From assembly GCA_013399875.1 (NCBI GenBank), contig VXAZ01003471.1, positions 97,871 through 161,870 of the forward strand: a stretch of DNA of 64,000 nucleotides. The letters are read 5' to 3'. This DNA comes from Gymnorhina tibicen. Its lineage: Eukaryota; Chordata; Aves; Passeriformes; Artamidae. The notes beneath the pieces are model-generated. The model had not been told where the DNA came from and did no database searches. It worked only from the letters and a program-made list of their open reading frames with translations. Position numbers and translations under genes: made by a program. Shown in pieces: positions 1-11,600 of this stretch (its first letter is position 1; the number at the start of each line of letters is the position of its first letter).

Positions 1-330
1 AGGGGATTATCTCCCCCCTTCTCTGCCGGATTATCCCCCCAGTTCGCTGTCCTTGTCCCTTCCTCCGCGTTTATGCTCCTCCGCAGCCTCGCCTCTCGAG
101 GATTATCTCCTCTCCCTTTGGGGTGATTCTTCCTGTCTTGATCTCTGCCCCGGCCTTTCCCTGCCTATTTTCTACCCGAGGAAGTCAACCCTCCCCTTCC
201 GTCTGCCTCTGACTGGGGAAAGGGGCGAAAATGTGGTTGTGATCGGGTGGGCAGGAGTTTCCAGCAGTGCTGTCATCTCCTCGGTCGTTGTACGAGTACT
301 ACAGGCAAGTGGATGTAGGTGTAGGAGAGG
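1..330. promoter_or_regulatory. CpG-rich left edge, possible promoter or first-exon margin
   Basis: By eye there are about 15 CpG dinucleotides in the first 300 bases, many more than in the AT-rich sequence that follows. The patch is C/T-rich on the plus strand. It carries three copies of a GGATTATC-type motif at about 4, 29 and 99, the core of which is the reverse complement of the K50 homeodomain site TAATCC. Its place upstream of PALS2 fits the edge of a CpG-island promoter or a non-coding first exon. No TATA box or sure donor is visible. A weak donor (ACT|GTAAGT) lies at 566. The open frames across this patch on both strands start at non-ATG codons or show no recognisable family, so I do not call a gene. 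Confidence 0.35.
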
Positions 331-3300
331 TGGCACCACGGATGGATGTGCGGAGCTTGTACCAGAGTTCAGCCTGTGGCGTTGTGCTCCGTATGCAGGA
401 AAATATCTGCACCCTTCCTGCGATGTTACATGTGATGGAGATGGAGAGCCGACCTGGATCAGTGCTTTAAAAAATGTGCATGGCTGGGTGGTAGAGACTG
501 CACGGAAAAAAAGCCAGCAGCCTCTGAGTTTCTTTGAGGAAGGTGCAATGTACAGTAGTAGCACTGTAAGTGGGATGGTGCTTGGATGACATTGCTGCTG
601 TCCGGGGGTCAAAGCTGGCTTGGATAGCGTCTGTGTTGGCTTGCAAGGCAGCTGGCTTAGGCTGTTGCTCAGTGTTGAGGAGGAAGCAGACAGGTATCTT
701 TCGCTGAAGCTTTGATGCTGATGTGGTTCATTACTGTCAGCTTGCTGGCAGAGGAAAAATGCGTATGTTCCTAAAACACAGAGGGAAGGTTTATCCCATG
801 TATTTGGCTGCTGTGTAGGTTCGACCAGTCTGTTCTCCTAACACCTGGTCTCCCTGCACTTGGGTTTGCTGGAGGAGACTTGCAGATCTTCTGGCCGTCT
901 TGCGGCACAAGGCCCAGGATTATATCCATTGAACTTCTCCCACTTGGCTTTGAGAGGAGGAGAGGCTGCGAGAAATTGTACAGAGACTGGGCAGCTATAA
1001 ATAGATATAGGACTAGAGGAGGCTTTGAAATCTTAGCGTGCTGCTTCTGAACAGATAGTGTCTGTTAAACTGGTTGGGTTGACACTAGCATCATAATGTT
1101 TCCTTTTATTTCTGCTGAGGTGGTTGGCTTTTAACACTTTGACATGTGGCTGGACCATACAACATCTGCCAAAAAATTCTTCTTGAAAAGGACATAGAGA
1201 AAATTCTCATTTAAATAAAGTGCTGACAATTGGAGTCTCGTTTGAGCTCATTTAAATGTGATTTTTAAAAGACCCTTCAGAGAAATCTTTGGTTTCTTCT
1301 TCCCTCCCTTGAAATGCTTGAAACTGATGATCTTGTGTCCTTAATTTGTTCTCATAGTATTGCACTAGATAGATTACCTGAGATCTACGTTGCTGTGAAA
1401 AATCTGCAGTACTGAGGTATGGTATCACAATGCTGGTAGCATTGCTAGGTTTTTATTTTGTTGTTTAGGTTTTGGAGGTTTGCTTGTTTGTTTATTTATT
1501 TGTTTTTAATGGAATCTTTGACATCTAACCAAAAGGGTGTATATTCAGCTTCCTTGAATTCAGGGTGCTTGCATTTGTTTTAGATCTTATGGATCACTGC
1601 TCTTTCAGCTTGTCTTGTTGAGAACTAATTAATATGGAAATTATTGACAAATATACTGTACTAGCTTTGTGGAATGGTATCTGTTCTGCTGCTCTATTAG
1701 TGGGCTAAGTGTATACTCCAAGTCTCTAAAATGATTGAAAAGCTGTTGCAACATATGTGCAATTGGACCTTTTTTGAAATACCTCTTTCCTGTGCCTTTT
1801 TTTTTCCTTTAAAAAATAGCGGAAGCTATTAAATCATGACGGTTTCTTCTTTTTGTTGTTGTTTTTTTAATAAAAGAAAAATAAGAAAGGGAGTAATGAA
1901 AATGTGCCTGGATAATATGATAGAGTCTTAGCAAAGGCTAATAGAGAGGATGAATATCTGCAAGAACCCTGACTTTTAGGACATTTCTTATTTAGAGTGT
2001 AAAATTTTAATCTGATCTTCTTTTCCTTTTTCTGAATTTATGTATATGTAAACCTCAGGGAGGTAGAAAGAAATGGAAATCTTGGCAGTATGACTTACTA
2101 GGTGGCATTTTTAGTTGATATTTAACCATAGTAAAAGCAGGAAAACCAAGTAATCTGTCAAATAATTTGGCTTCATTTTGAGCTGTTAAGGATGTGATCA
2201 GAGCATTATCCTCAAATACTGGGTATCTCTGGTCAGCATTGAGCTCCAGCTTGCTATTAGGTCCATGTGTTAGGTAACTCTGTGCAGAAACAGAGGTCAG
2301 TGATCTGGAGAAAACTTTATAGTACCAAAATGACAAGCAAAAGACTCTTTAGCATGAGTCTTTTTGTACAGTGACTCAGTCCCTGAATCCTTGTGTTATT
2401 CTTAATGTATTTGTTTGTAGAAATTGTAGTTCGAATGCCATTTTCTAGAAGTTCAGTGTCCTGCTTTAAACCCATACTTTCTGCCGAGTGATTTAAAGTT
2501 CCCACTGGGTGTGACAGTCCCAGGCTTGTGAGTGTCCTTTGATCCTCTGTGCAGGACACTGATCAGTGAATCTTTTCTCATGCTGTAGAAAAGGCGGGAG
2601 GAATTTCTTTTTACCTAAGAGACAGGTATGCACTTAGGATTTTGATAGTCTCCATGCAGATGTGGAAGGAATAATACTCTCAAGATCTGAAAGGATGAAA
2701 AGCTTACATATGTTAAAATAAAATGCCCTGTGTTCTGTGTTTAAGCTAAAAATGGATAAAACCTGGATGGGTTGGCCTTGCACATGTGGTGTAAAAACCT
2801 GACATTTTAGAAGCATCCTGCAATTGAAGGGGTACAGACACTATTGGATTTATTTGTGTGGAAATATGACGTAGAATATGATGGTGGGGTTAAGAGCAAG
2901 TCGGTGAGAGGGAAAAGTGGTTTTACTGTCCCCGACAAGAGAGGAAGCTCATAAAGGGTGCAGGAGAAGAGTGAGTTTAGTTCAGTGTGACATGGGAGAG
3001 ACAGGCTGAAATACAGATGTGGTCACAAATACTGTTAGAGGGCTTGTATGATGCCATGGTCATTATAAGCATCTGCAGTTGGATCTCAGGTTATACTACA
3101 GCAAAACTGTAGTACAGCAAAGCATGATGATGGTAATGTGCTATCCTGTGGCTTAAAATTGCTTTTTTTTCAGAATAAAGCAAGCCTGAATTATGTAGTT
3201 ACGGCTAATATCAATCTTACAAGAATAATGGAGACCAAAAGAAAGATAAAAAGAGAGGTTAGGACAGGGGTTTTTCCATATGTAAACATTTACATTCCTA

Positions 3301-5940
3301 TTTTGGGTTAATTAGAGTCTTTAAAGTTACAGTAATTTCACTACCTGTGTTAAATAATAACAATAAAAATTGAAAAATGGGATGTTATCTACTCTTACCA
3401 TCATGTTTTAATTATTTTCAAGGTCTGTGGCTTTAAAGAAAAAGGTGTTTCATGCTAAGAATGTTTCATATTAGCAACCATTCTGTGGGTTTTTCACATC
3501 AGTTATTTAAAGAACTCGTTCTAGTGTCCGGGTCGCATGAAACCATGGTGAAAATTAGAAAGATACTGAAATCAGGTGACATTTCGGATTTACTAGCAAC
3601 AAATGTTATTTAATAGATTACCTATACATGTTTTTTAAGAGTATTGGCTAGTTTTACATTCTGACAAGCAAGTGTTTGAGATAGGGACTCCATGAAATCC
3701 ATGCTTACTGCGGAGAATGACAGTGGTTTCTATAAGCTTGTTTTTGGCGCAGGAGGTCATGAAACATTATGACACATGACACACACAAATGCTTTGTATC
3801 TTACACAAAAACATTGCTCCTCATGCAGCTTCTCCTTACCAAAATGCCAAAGGATCAAATTACTGTTTCAGTTCAATTCACTTATCCAGTAGGTGGAGAC
3901 ACAACTGTTGATTTCAAATAAGCTGAAGCCTTTACATTTTGATTGCAAACATTTTGTCAAGATACTGTTGAAATAATGAAAATTAGGATGTTAGAAAAAG
4001 GTTAAATTTTTATTTTAAGGTAGATTACTTCAGCCTCTTTTATTGAAAGAGTTCTGGCATTCAGATATTGCTTCTGTAGTAAGAGTGGTTACTCAAATAG
4101 TTTGGGTTTAATTTTTCTAATTATCTCCTCCCCCTGGTCAAATATGCATTAATGAAAAGTTTAAGTGATACCTTTTAAAATACCCAACACAGGATGGAGG
4201 AAAGTAGATTGAGGGTAAATAAACTGAGGGTAAAAAGATTGGGTAAAGTTTTTTCTTAAGACTAGTAACACAAGGTAGGGGAGCCCTCAAGTAAATCAGC
4301 AGGGGAATAAAAGAAAGATGTCTCAGCCATTCTGACTGTGCTATTCCATTCCTTGATAAATTTTTTTAAAAAATTTGATTCCATATTCATTCATTAATTG
4401 TTCAGAGATCCGACTGCAGGTATCATGTTGGAGGTTTTGTATGTAAAACATGTCAGCAACTTTTTATGTGATGTTGATTTATTTTTTTAACAAGTCAGTG
4501 GGCCAGTTGGTAAGTCAGCCTTTACATATCTTATTAAAATTCCACCCCATGCCTTTCCTGATCCTCTGTTGAAGTTTACAGAAGTCTTTTTGGCAAGATG
4601 AAACTGCTTATGCAGCAGAAGTTCTCAAACTGGGAAGACAAATGGCATTCTAGCGAATGAAGTGAGAGAAAAGTTTGTTTTTCCTTTCCAAGCCATTCTG
4701 GCTTACTGTATTGTGAGCTGTTGTGCTGAACCAAAGGACAGGGTTGCTGGACAGAAACTGCTTGAATATTACTAAGTTTTGCTGTAGTCATACTGCTGCT
4801 TAGAGCTTCTCACGCATTCTTCAGATCATTAGAAGGAGGTGTAATTAACAACTGAAAGTTCAGTTTACGCATTCTTTGGTAAAGAACATGCAGGCAGGGA
4901 GAAGTTGGTAAGTGAAACTTAATGTTCATGGAGTGTGTGACAGTAGGGCATTCAGTCATCTGAATTCAAATCAGGCAGACAGTCAGTCCCTCTTCCCAGA
5001 TCTACGGGCACAGCTCTGCTGCTTACACTAGATTTGGTACAGAACAGCAAAATGGGATGAGCAGTGCTTGATTCGGTCACTTCTGACCAGTGAAGCTCCT
5101 TTATACAGATTTAATCTTTGTAGTATTTTAACAACTTCCAGGAGCTTGTTGCTTGATGTGGTTGGCATTTGCCTTATGTGATCTTCCCTGAGGACAAACT
5201 CTGAGTGTACACTGCTATGTGTGGTATTTAAAGCAGTGTTCAACTGAGGCTTATTTATCAAGTGAAACACTGGTTTCGGCTCTGTGAATTTTGTTTCGAT
5301 CTTTCATAGCTTTATGTGGGGTGGCCCATTTGCTGCTGGATAAAACTCAACCTTGGTATGAGCCTGTTGTATGAGAGGAGTCGTCCATCATTAGCTCTGC
5401 GATAATCTCACAGGTGTCTTGTCGCAAGAGGGATCAAATGGACACACTACCTTTGAGTCATTGTGCTTTGGGAAGCAAGATAAACTGGTAACCAATGTTG
5501 CTGGGTTTTAATCAGCACTTCTGTAACATTACCTGGTCACAGAGAAGTAATGACTGTGCTTGAATTGCTCTGACTGATGGTTGAGAACCCTCATGTCCGC
5601 TTTGAGTTCCTAGTGCTTGGGGGGAGAAAGGTTTGGGCAGTGTTGAGGACAGGCCATAAATACACGAAGAGAAAGGAGTATGAGAGCACTGAAGAGTGGG
5701 CAGTTGAATTGTTTCTTGAGTTTGACACATAATTTGATAGGAAAAACAATATATCCATCCGTCCATCTGTCCTTGTGTCTGCCACACACATGCCACTGGC
5801 TCCCAACGGGTAAGTCTTAGGGATCCAGACATTGCTAGAAATCGTGCTATTGGTATGGGAGATTAAGTGGGTGTGTACACTGGTGAGAAGGTAAGAGGCT
5901 TTGGATGTTGTTAAAAAGGTGCAGAAAAGCGTTTTTTATT
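331..5940. other. Non-coding stretch, probably 5' intron or flank of PALS2
   Basis: This is AT-rich sequence with frequent stops in all frames. The longest open frames (about 60 to 106 codons) show no family resemblance and no codon-usage signal. There is no recognisable CR1 copy and no RNA gene. It probably belongs to the first intron of PALS2, or to its 5' flank if transcription starts at the CpG cluster near 6 kb. Confidence 0.5.
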
Positions 5941-5944
5941 TAGT

Positions 5945-6115
5945 GATTTCCGAGTTCCGAGTGCGGAGCCCGAACGCGCTGGGTCTGCTCGGAAAGGTGG
6001 CTCAAGCGCGCTCTCCAGTGGCCACACCGGGACAGCGGCGCTGGGATGGGCTCGGGGCCGTCGGGGCCACCGCTCCGGGTGAGTGACAGAAGCCAGCTCC
6101 GGTCGTGCGGATGCC
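5945..6115 (+). promoter_or_regulatory. Isolated CpG cluster with a consensus splice donor, candidate alternative promoter or first exon
   Basis: About 20 CpGs fall within 180 bases, in sharp contrast to the AT-rich flanks. The patch contains CGCG, GCGCGC and CCGGG strings typical of an unmethylated island core. At 6079-6084 a perfect donor (CCGG|GTGAGT) follows the GC-rich block, as at the 3' end of a non-coding first exon. The next known PALS2 exon is the start-codon exon at 27535, so a 5' UTR exon ending at 6078 could splice to it or to an unseen middle exon. An open frame from 5901 to 6086 crosses the patch but resembles no known protein. The promoter reading is inference. Confidence 0.4.
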
Positions 6116-8514
6116 TGCTTGCTTAGCTGAGTACACTGATAAATAAGCTGGTGCTTCTTAAAAAATGAGTAGCTAAATTCGTTAAAAAAAAAAATCCGCT
6201 GTTGCCAAAAATTGATTCCGTTAGAAATCTTGCTCTTGTAGTTGGATCAAAAAATGACTCTCCTGTCTCTGTTAGTTGGGGAGATTGGTGCAGTCTCTGC
6301 TGGGACTGTTTGTACTGTCGTCTGGAAGCAGGCAGGTTTACTGCTGAACGGAATTTATTAGCTATGAATTGAAGCGTGCACATTTAACTGTGTCAAATCT
6401 TGGCAAATAGCTCTGCAAACAGCACAGACTAACTAAACAGCAGCAGAAAGAAATGCGTAGTTCTTACCGAGTTTACCACACAGTTCTTAGTCTTACATCA
6501 GATTCCATGCTGTTCAGGAAAGCAGCGGGGGCCTTTAGAAGGAAGAACTTCATTGGTACTAATGAATAGGAAATGGAAAAGAGAAGGGCAGACTGTTCAG
6601 CAGGTGGACTCCTCATAAAGTGGAAGGTCTCAAGGCTCATTGTTGTAATTTGAGATTTCTGAGATAACTGAATGTTTCATAGATGATTTCAAGTTTCTGG
6701 TATTGTTTTACTTTGTCTCATTTTAACTGTACAAGCCTTAAGCTTCTGGCTCCTGGTAGAGTTCTCTTTTATATACAAGACCTAAGTTAGGCTTTGTTTG
6801 ACCACACAACCTTGTTTCTCCAACCACAACTGTTTTGAGAGTTTTGTATGACAGTGAGACTGTCAGAATGGTACTGTTAGGTCTTGCTGTTAACTGGAGT
6901 TGTTGAACTAAGACACTTTAAGTTTGAAGTTGTAAGAATATAGTGTTTGGTTGGGTTTTTTAAAGTAATTTTATTAGTGAGGTACCAGCAAAAAACCTAC
7001 ATAGAGGAACATTCAGTGAAACCATTAAGAATCCTTTCTTTAGAATTGTAAGAATTAGTCTAATTACAAATTTGGCAAGAAATGCTTGTGTAATACATTT
7101 CAGTATTCAATTCAGTATTTCAATTCAGTAATACATTGCTACTTAGCTTAGAATGTGTGGGCCCTATATGGAAAAGTGCAGCTGTATGTCTGTTCATGTG
7201 TGACATCTGGTGTGATACAGTCGTACTGGTTACACTAACCTGTTTACCACTTCTGATAAAGGCAGTTACACTGAATGTGTACTTCTGTGCACAAAGCTCT
7301 TTTCTCACTATGGATGTCGTTATAAAGCTTTTACACATTTCAAATAATAATAAAAAAATTAAATCCCTTGGGCTTCCCTACCCCAGGCATAAATGATTTT
7401 ACTTTACAAATATAATTACTGTACTTCCAGGAGGTAATCTCTCTGGACAGTTATAGACTAGTTTGAATTAGATTACTCTGTTTTTTCCTCCAGGGCGAGT
7501 TAATACATTGAGTTTTATTTTTCTGTAATTACTTCAAAATTTAGATCACTTTTAATGCTTACTACTCTTCTTTATAACTAGACTGGGAAAGTTAAGAATA
7601 CTTGCATTTGAAAGGTTAACATTAACTTTTTTTCACCCATAACTTTATTTCCGTCAGGTAGGTATCTGTTCTGCTCCTCAACTTCATACAGCTCATGCTG
7701 TATTCAGTTAGTCTCAGATGTAGAGTTTCTTAATTTGGGTATACTGGAAATATTTACTCAATAAGCAGAGAGTAAGCACACTAAATTTTTCAACTGTGAC
7801 ATTTAACCAAGTCTAGCTAGAGCAATGTTTTTATTAAGTCTGTATTTCCAGAGTTCTGGGTTTGAAAGCTTCCCACTAGTTTGGCAGTAAGCTTTGTGAA
7901 TAAAGCGAGTTACTACTTTTACCTCTGTTACAAAATCTTCGGACAGAAAGCCAGTCAGTGTGAAATAAACAGTGGAGCAGAGTTAGTCAGGGGAGACCGT
8001 CAGGAAAATGTTTTTCCTGGTTTTTTTCATGAACTTCAGCAAGAAGGGAAAATCTCTGGATAGATGATTGTGAACCACGATTGGATGCAAATGCATTTAT
8101 ATAAATGACCTGTTTGTGTTTGGATTTTACTTAAAGAACCAGCAATGCACTTAAGCACTAGACAAGAGAAGACTACAGAGATTAATTTGTAAATTACTTT
8201 ATAATAATATAGTGCTGTTTTGAAATAGACAGAAGGGAATCTTTGGTGTTTTGAGGTCTTAGAATATGACTTCCTGTTTGTGTTGAATACAGGACTAGCC
8301 AGGATATCTGTAGTGGCAGTCATTTTAGTTCTGTAGTTGGGCATCTGTTATCAAAGTGCAGGAGTATTATGTACTAATGCAAAATTAAATACAATGTTAA
8401 AGGGTAAAACTTGTTACTTGTGTTGCATATGAAGGCCTACAGCCTAGCCATGTAATACGTAAGTCCATTGCAAACCTGAAAGTACTTGGGTCCCCTTTCA
8501 TACAGCAGGTTTTC

Positions 8515-8660
8515 AAATAAGAACTGTCATTGGGTCAGACTGAAGGTTGTTCTAACTCCTTTTTCTAACGTGCAGTGCAGCTTCTGAAACCATGCAGAAT
8601 CTATCAGGAGCTCCTGTTAATGTTATCTCTGAGCAGATTTTCAAGAAGACAGAAGACATG
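8515..8660. repeat. Possible decayed ancient amniote interspersed repeat
   Basis: The phrase 'tgggtcagactgaaggt' resembles the opening of a widespread old amniote repeat that I recall as starting with 'tgggtcagaccaaaggtcc'. The sequence decays quickly after about 60 bases, so the right boundary and the family are uncertain. It could be a chance match. Confidence 0.25.
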
Positions 8661-11600
8661 GATGTCTCTTGATGAGAAGATAGGGCCAGAAAATTTCACG
8701 TCTGGATAGCCTTAAATTCAGCTTCCAGATAGGGATAAAGAAGCATAACATGGTCCCCAGGTGCCTAGACATCGTTATCCAAAAACTGGTGAAGAATTCA
8801 TTGTGCTAATATGCAACAGTGGCAGAATCCAAAATTTATTGCGCTGTCCATGACTAAAATAACATCTTATATAATTGCCCTGGGCCTGCAAATTAGCAGC
8901 TTCCAAAAAGATCTGATAGCTTTGCAGAGGGGACTGAAAACTAAGACAGCAGAATGACTGATAATGCTAAAGGTGTAAGACTTGAAGGTCTCCACGAAAT
9001 CCATCCCTTAGTAGAGAACAGATTACACATTTGCTTCTCTTTTTCTTTCTCTGCTCTTCTGGAAGTCATTAGGGAGCCAGTATAAATGCAAGAGGATGAC
9101 CTGAAATACCAGGCACAGGTTAGCAGCTGTGGGTGTGGCTACCTGCAAGAAAAAGATTCCTACTCCCTAATATTGCACTGAAGAAAGACGCTGCATCAGG
9201 AACTTTCTCTTGTTCAATGTGATCTTTCTCTGTGTTAGGATATTACCCATTTGGTAATGAACAGGAACTGAACAGGGTTAAAGAGCTTAATAGATTGGAA
9301 GTTGCAGTCTGTCTTTTAAATGCTCTATAAAGAATATGTATATTTTATTTTGTTTGTATGCATACACGTGACTGCATACATATATGGAAATATATAGAAA
9401 AAGAAGGAATTTTTAATAAAATGTAGTATTATATATATAAATGTGTTAAGATGTGTGTGGGTGTATATATATGCATACATTTGTATCTTACAAAAAAGAG
9501 TACTTGTCTGTAAAGAGAAAGCCCAGCATCCATAAACTGTCTAGGAAAGCATAAAAACAAAGTAAGCGTACATGACGTTTTCCCTAGGTAATCTCCCAGA
9601 ATCTGGCTAGTGTTTAACCTGAAGATTTTTTAAATTAAATTAGGTTGTGGATTGTTTATGTAATTTGTGTTGGATGCTTTTACCATTCAAGATGCTTCCA
9701 TATGAAAACTGGTCTCAACTTCTTAATGGACCAGTATTGATACATCAATTGCTACTGTACACTGGAGATCTGTTTGATTAAACATGAGAAACTCTTATCC
9801 TTGGATTGGATTACTGTTTAGTTTCTTTAAATAATTGACAATGGATTTTCGCTGAAGTGCTTGACAACTGAGATGTGATACATGCAGCATTGTAGCCTAC
9901 TGTGAAGATTGAGCCAGTACTAGTTGTTGTTTTGGTAACAGAACTGGTGGCGAGTTTGCAGCGGATTAATGATTACCCATATTTTAGTTTAGGAAGCATG
10001 TCAGACTGGCCAGGATACCCACAGGTTGTTCTTTGGTGGGCCCTTGCTCCATTCTGCGTGATGATGTGTCCAGGTAAAACAGCAGAAGTAGATGTTTAGC
10101 CTCCAAACATTGGAGCTTGTATGCCTGTTTACATATTTACCTGCTCTCCAGAAATCTGACTGCTGCCATGTGACATGTTCCTTCTGATCCTGTCTTCCAC
10201 ACAGGCACTCTGTATAAGGTAGACCCTAGCCTTGGCCAAGATCTTGGTGTGGCTTTAAAGGTTCTTCTGCCTTCAGTGTGGCGTTTTAATAAACACAGAA
10301 AGATAAAGTGTGTTGGGATTAAAGGAAGAACATTCTAACAGTTTGAATTTTGGGTTGTTTGGTCACTTAGTCCTTTGAACTTACATGTCTGTGCTGATAA
10401 CAGGTGGTTGTCTGAAGCTAAGGGGAAGACTTCTTGATTAGCAATAGAAATGCTCTTTCAAGTTAGTCTGACAGGATGGTATCCTGTGCCTGAAAGCGTG
10501 TTCAACTGATCTGTGGAAATGCATAGATAATAAGGGAACATCACGGTCTCAGTTGCTGTGATTAAAAAACATCCTTTCTAATGACCCTCTTCACATTGTC
10601 CTGTATCTATACCCAGAACTGGGAACAAGCTGAAGCAACTGGCTCATCTTTCCCTCACTCACTTCAGTCATTCTGCAGATAGCTAGCAGTTCTTTATATT
10701 CGTATCACTTGGAAGACACTTCCAATTTTACGGCAATAAGCAATGACTCTAAAGCTTCTAGGTTCAGTCTTCTGATGTAAGGAAGAAAGATGGAGTCAGG
10801 AGTTCTAGATCACCCTGTGTTAACCGTGAACTGGAGATGTGTTTTCAAGTGAAATCGCTTGGTATGAGATCTTGGAATCCAAGCAGTGATTTCCATACAG
10901 AATAAAGGCTTAGTGTTATAGAAATAGTTTCTACTACCTGTTGGAAATGTGGTGTCAAGGATTCAGAGAGATTTAAAGAGCTCTTGCCCCTTGATTTCCC
11001 AGTCTATCATCTTCTCACTTGTTGGTAAGTCACAGTTCTCATGTTTGATCCTTTCGTCGGTTAAAGAGATGATAAAGAAGCAATGTCCCAATACTGTTCT
11101 CTAAAAAGGTTTTTAAAAATACTTTCCTAAAGTGATTTTCCTATTATCTGTTAATAGGAAATGTAATCATTGACAAACCCCTAGTTTGGCCTGACTAGAA
11201 TGTGGAAGCTCTGAGGCTTGACAGAAATTGGGAAGCGTATAAAAATAAGAGCAGTTCCATTACCAAGAACTTGATCTAGGCTTCTATAGGTGCTCTTTCT
11301 TTTTGTGACAAGAGATTTTGGTAGTGGTAGGTAAAACAAATAATTACGTGGGGGTTTTTTTATTTAGTTGGTTAAGAAACAATGCAACAGAAATGGAAAA
11401 GAAATAACACAACATATGTGGAGTTCAGAAAAAATTGACTGACCTTTCTTATCCTAGGTTGCATCAAGAGGGCAGGTCTTCCCCTAATTATTGGTACATT
11501 GTGCTCAGACAACTTACAGAGGTTTATCTTCTAAATTTGATCGTCTGATGCCTTGAAAGTGAGGCTTGACCAGACTTGTGTTTTCTCTTGCTGAAGAAAT

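Noticed and set aside
53..612. 178-codon plus-strand and 146-codon minus-strand open frames at the left edge
   Set aside because: Both overlap in a CpG-rich, stop-poor stretch. The plus frame begins at TTG, neither resembles a known family, and open frames on both strands point to composition.
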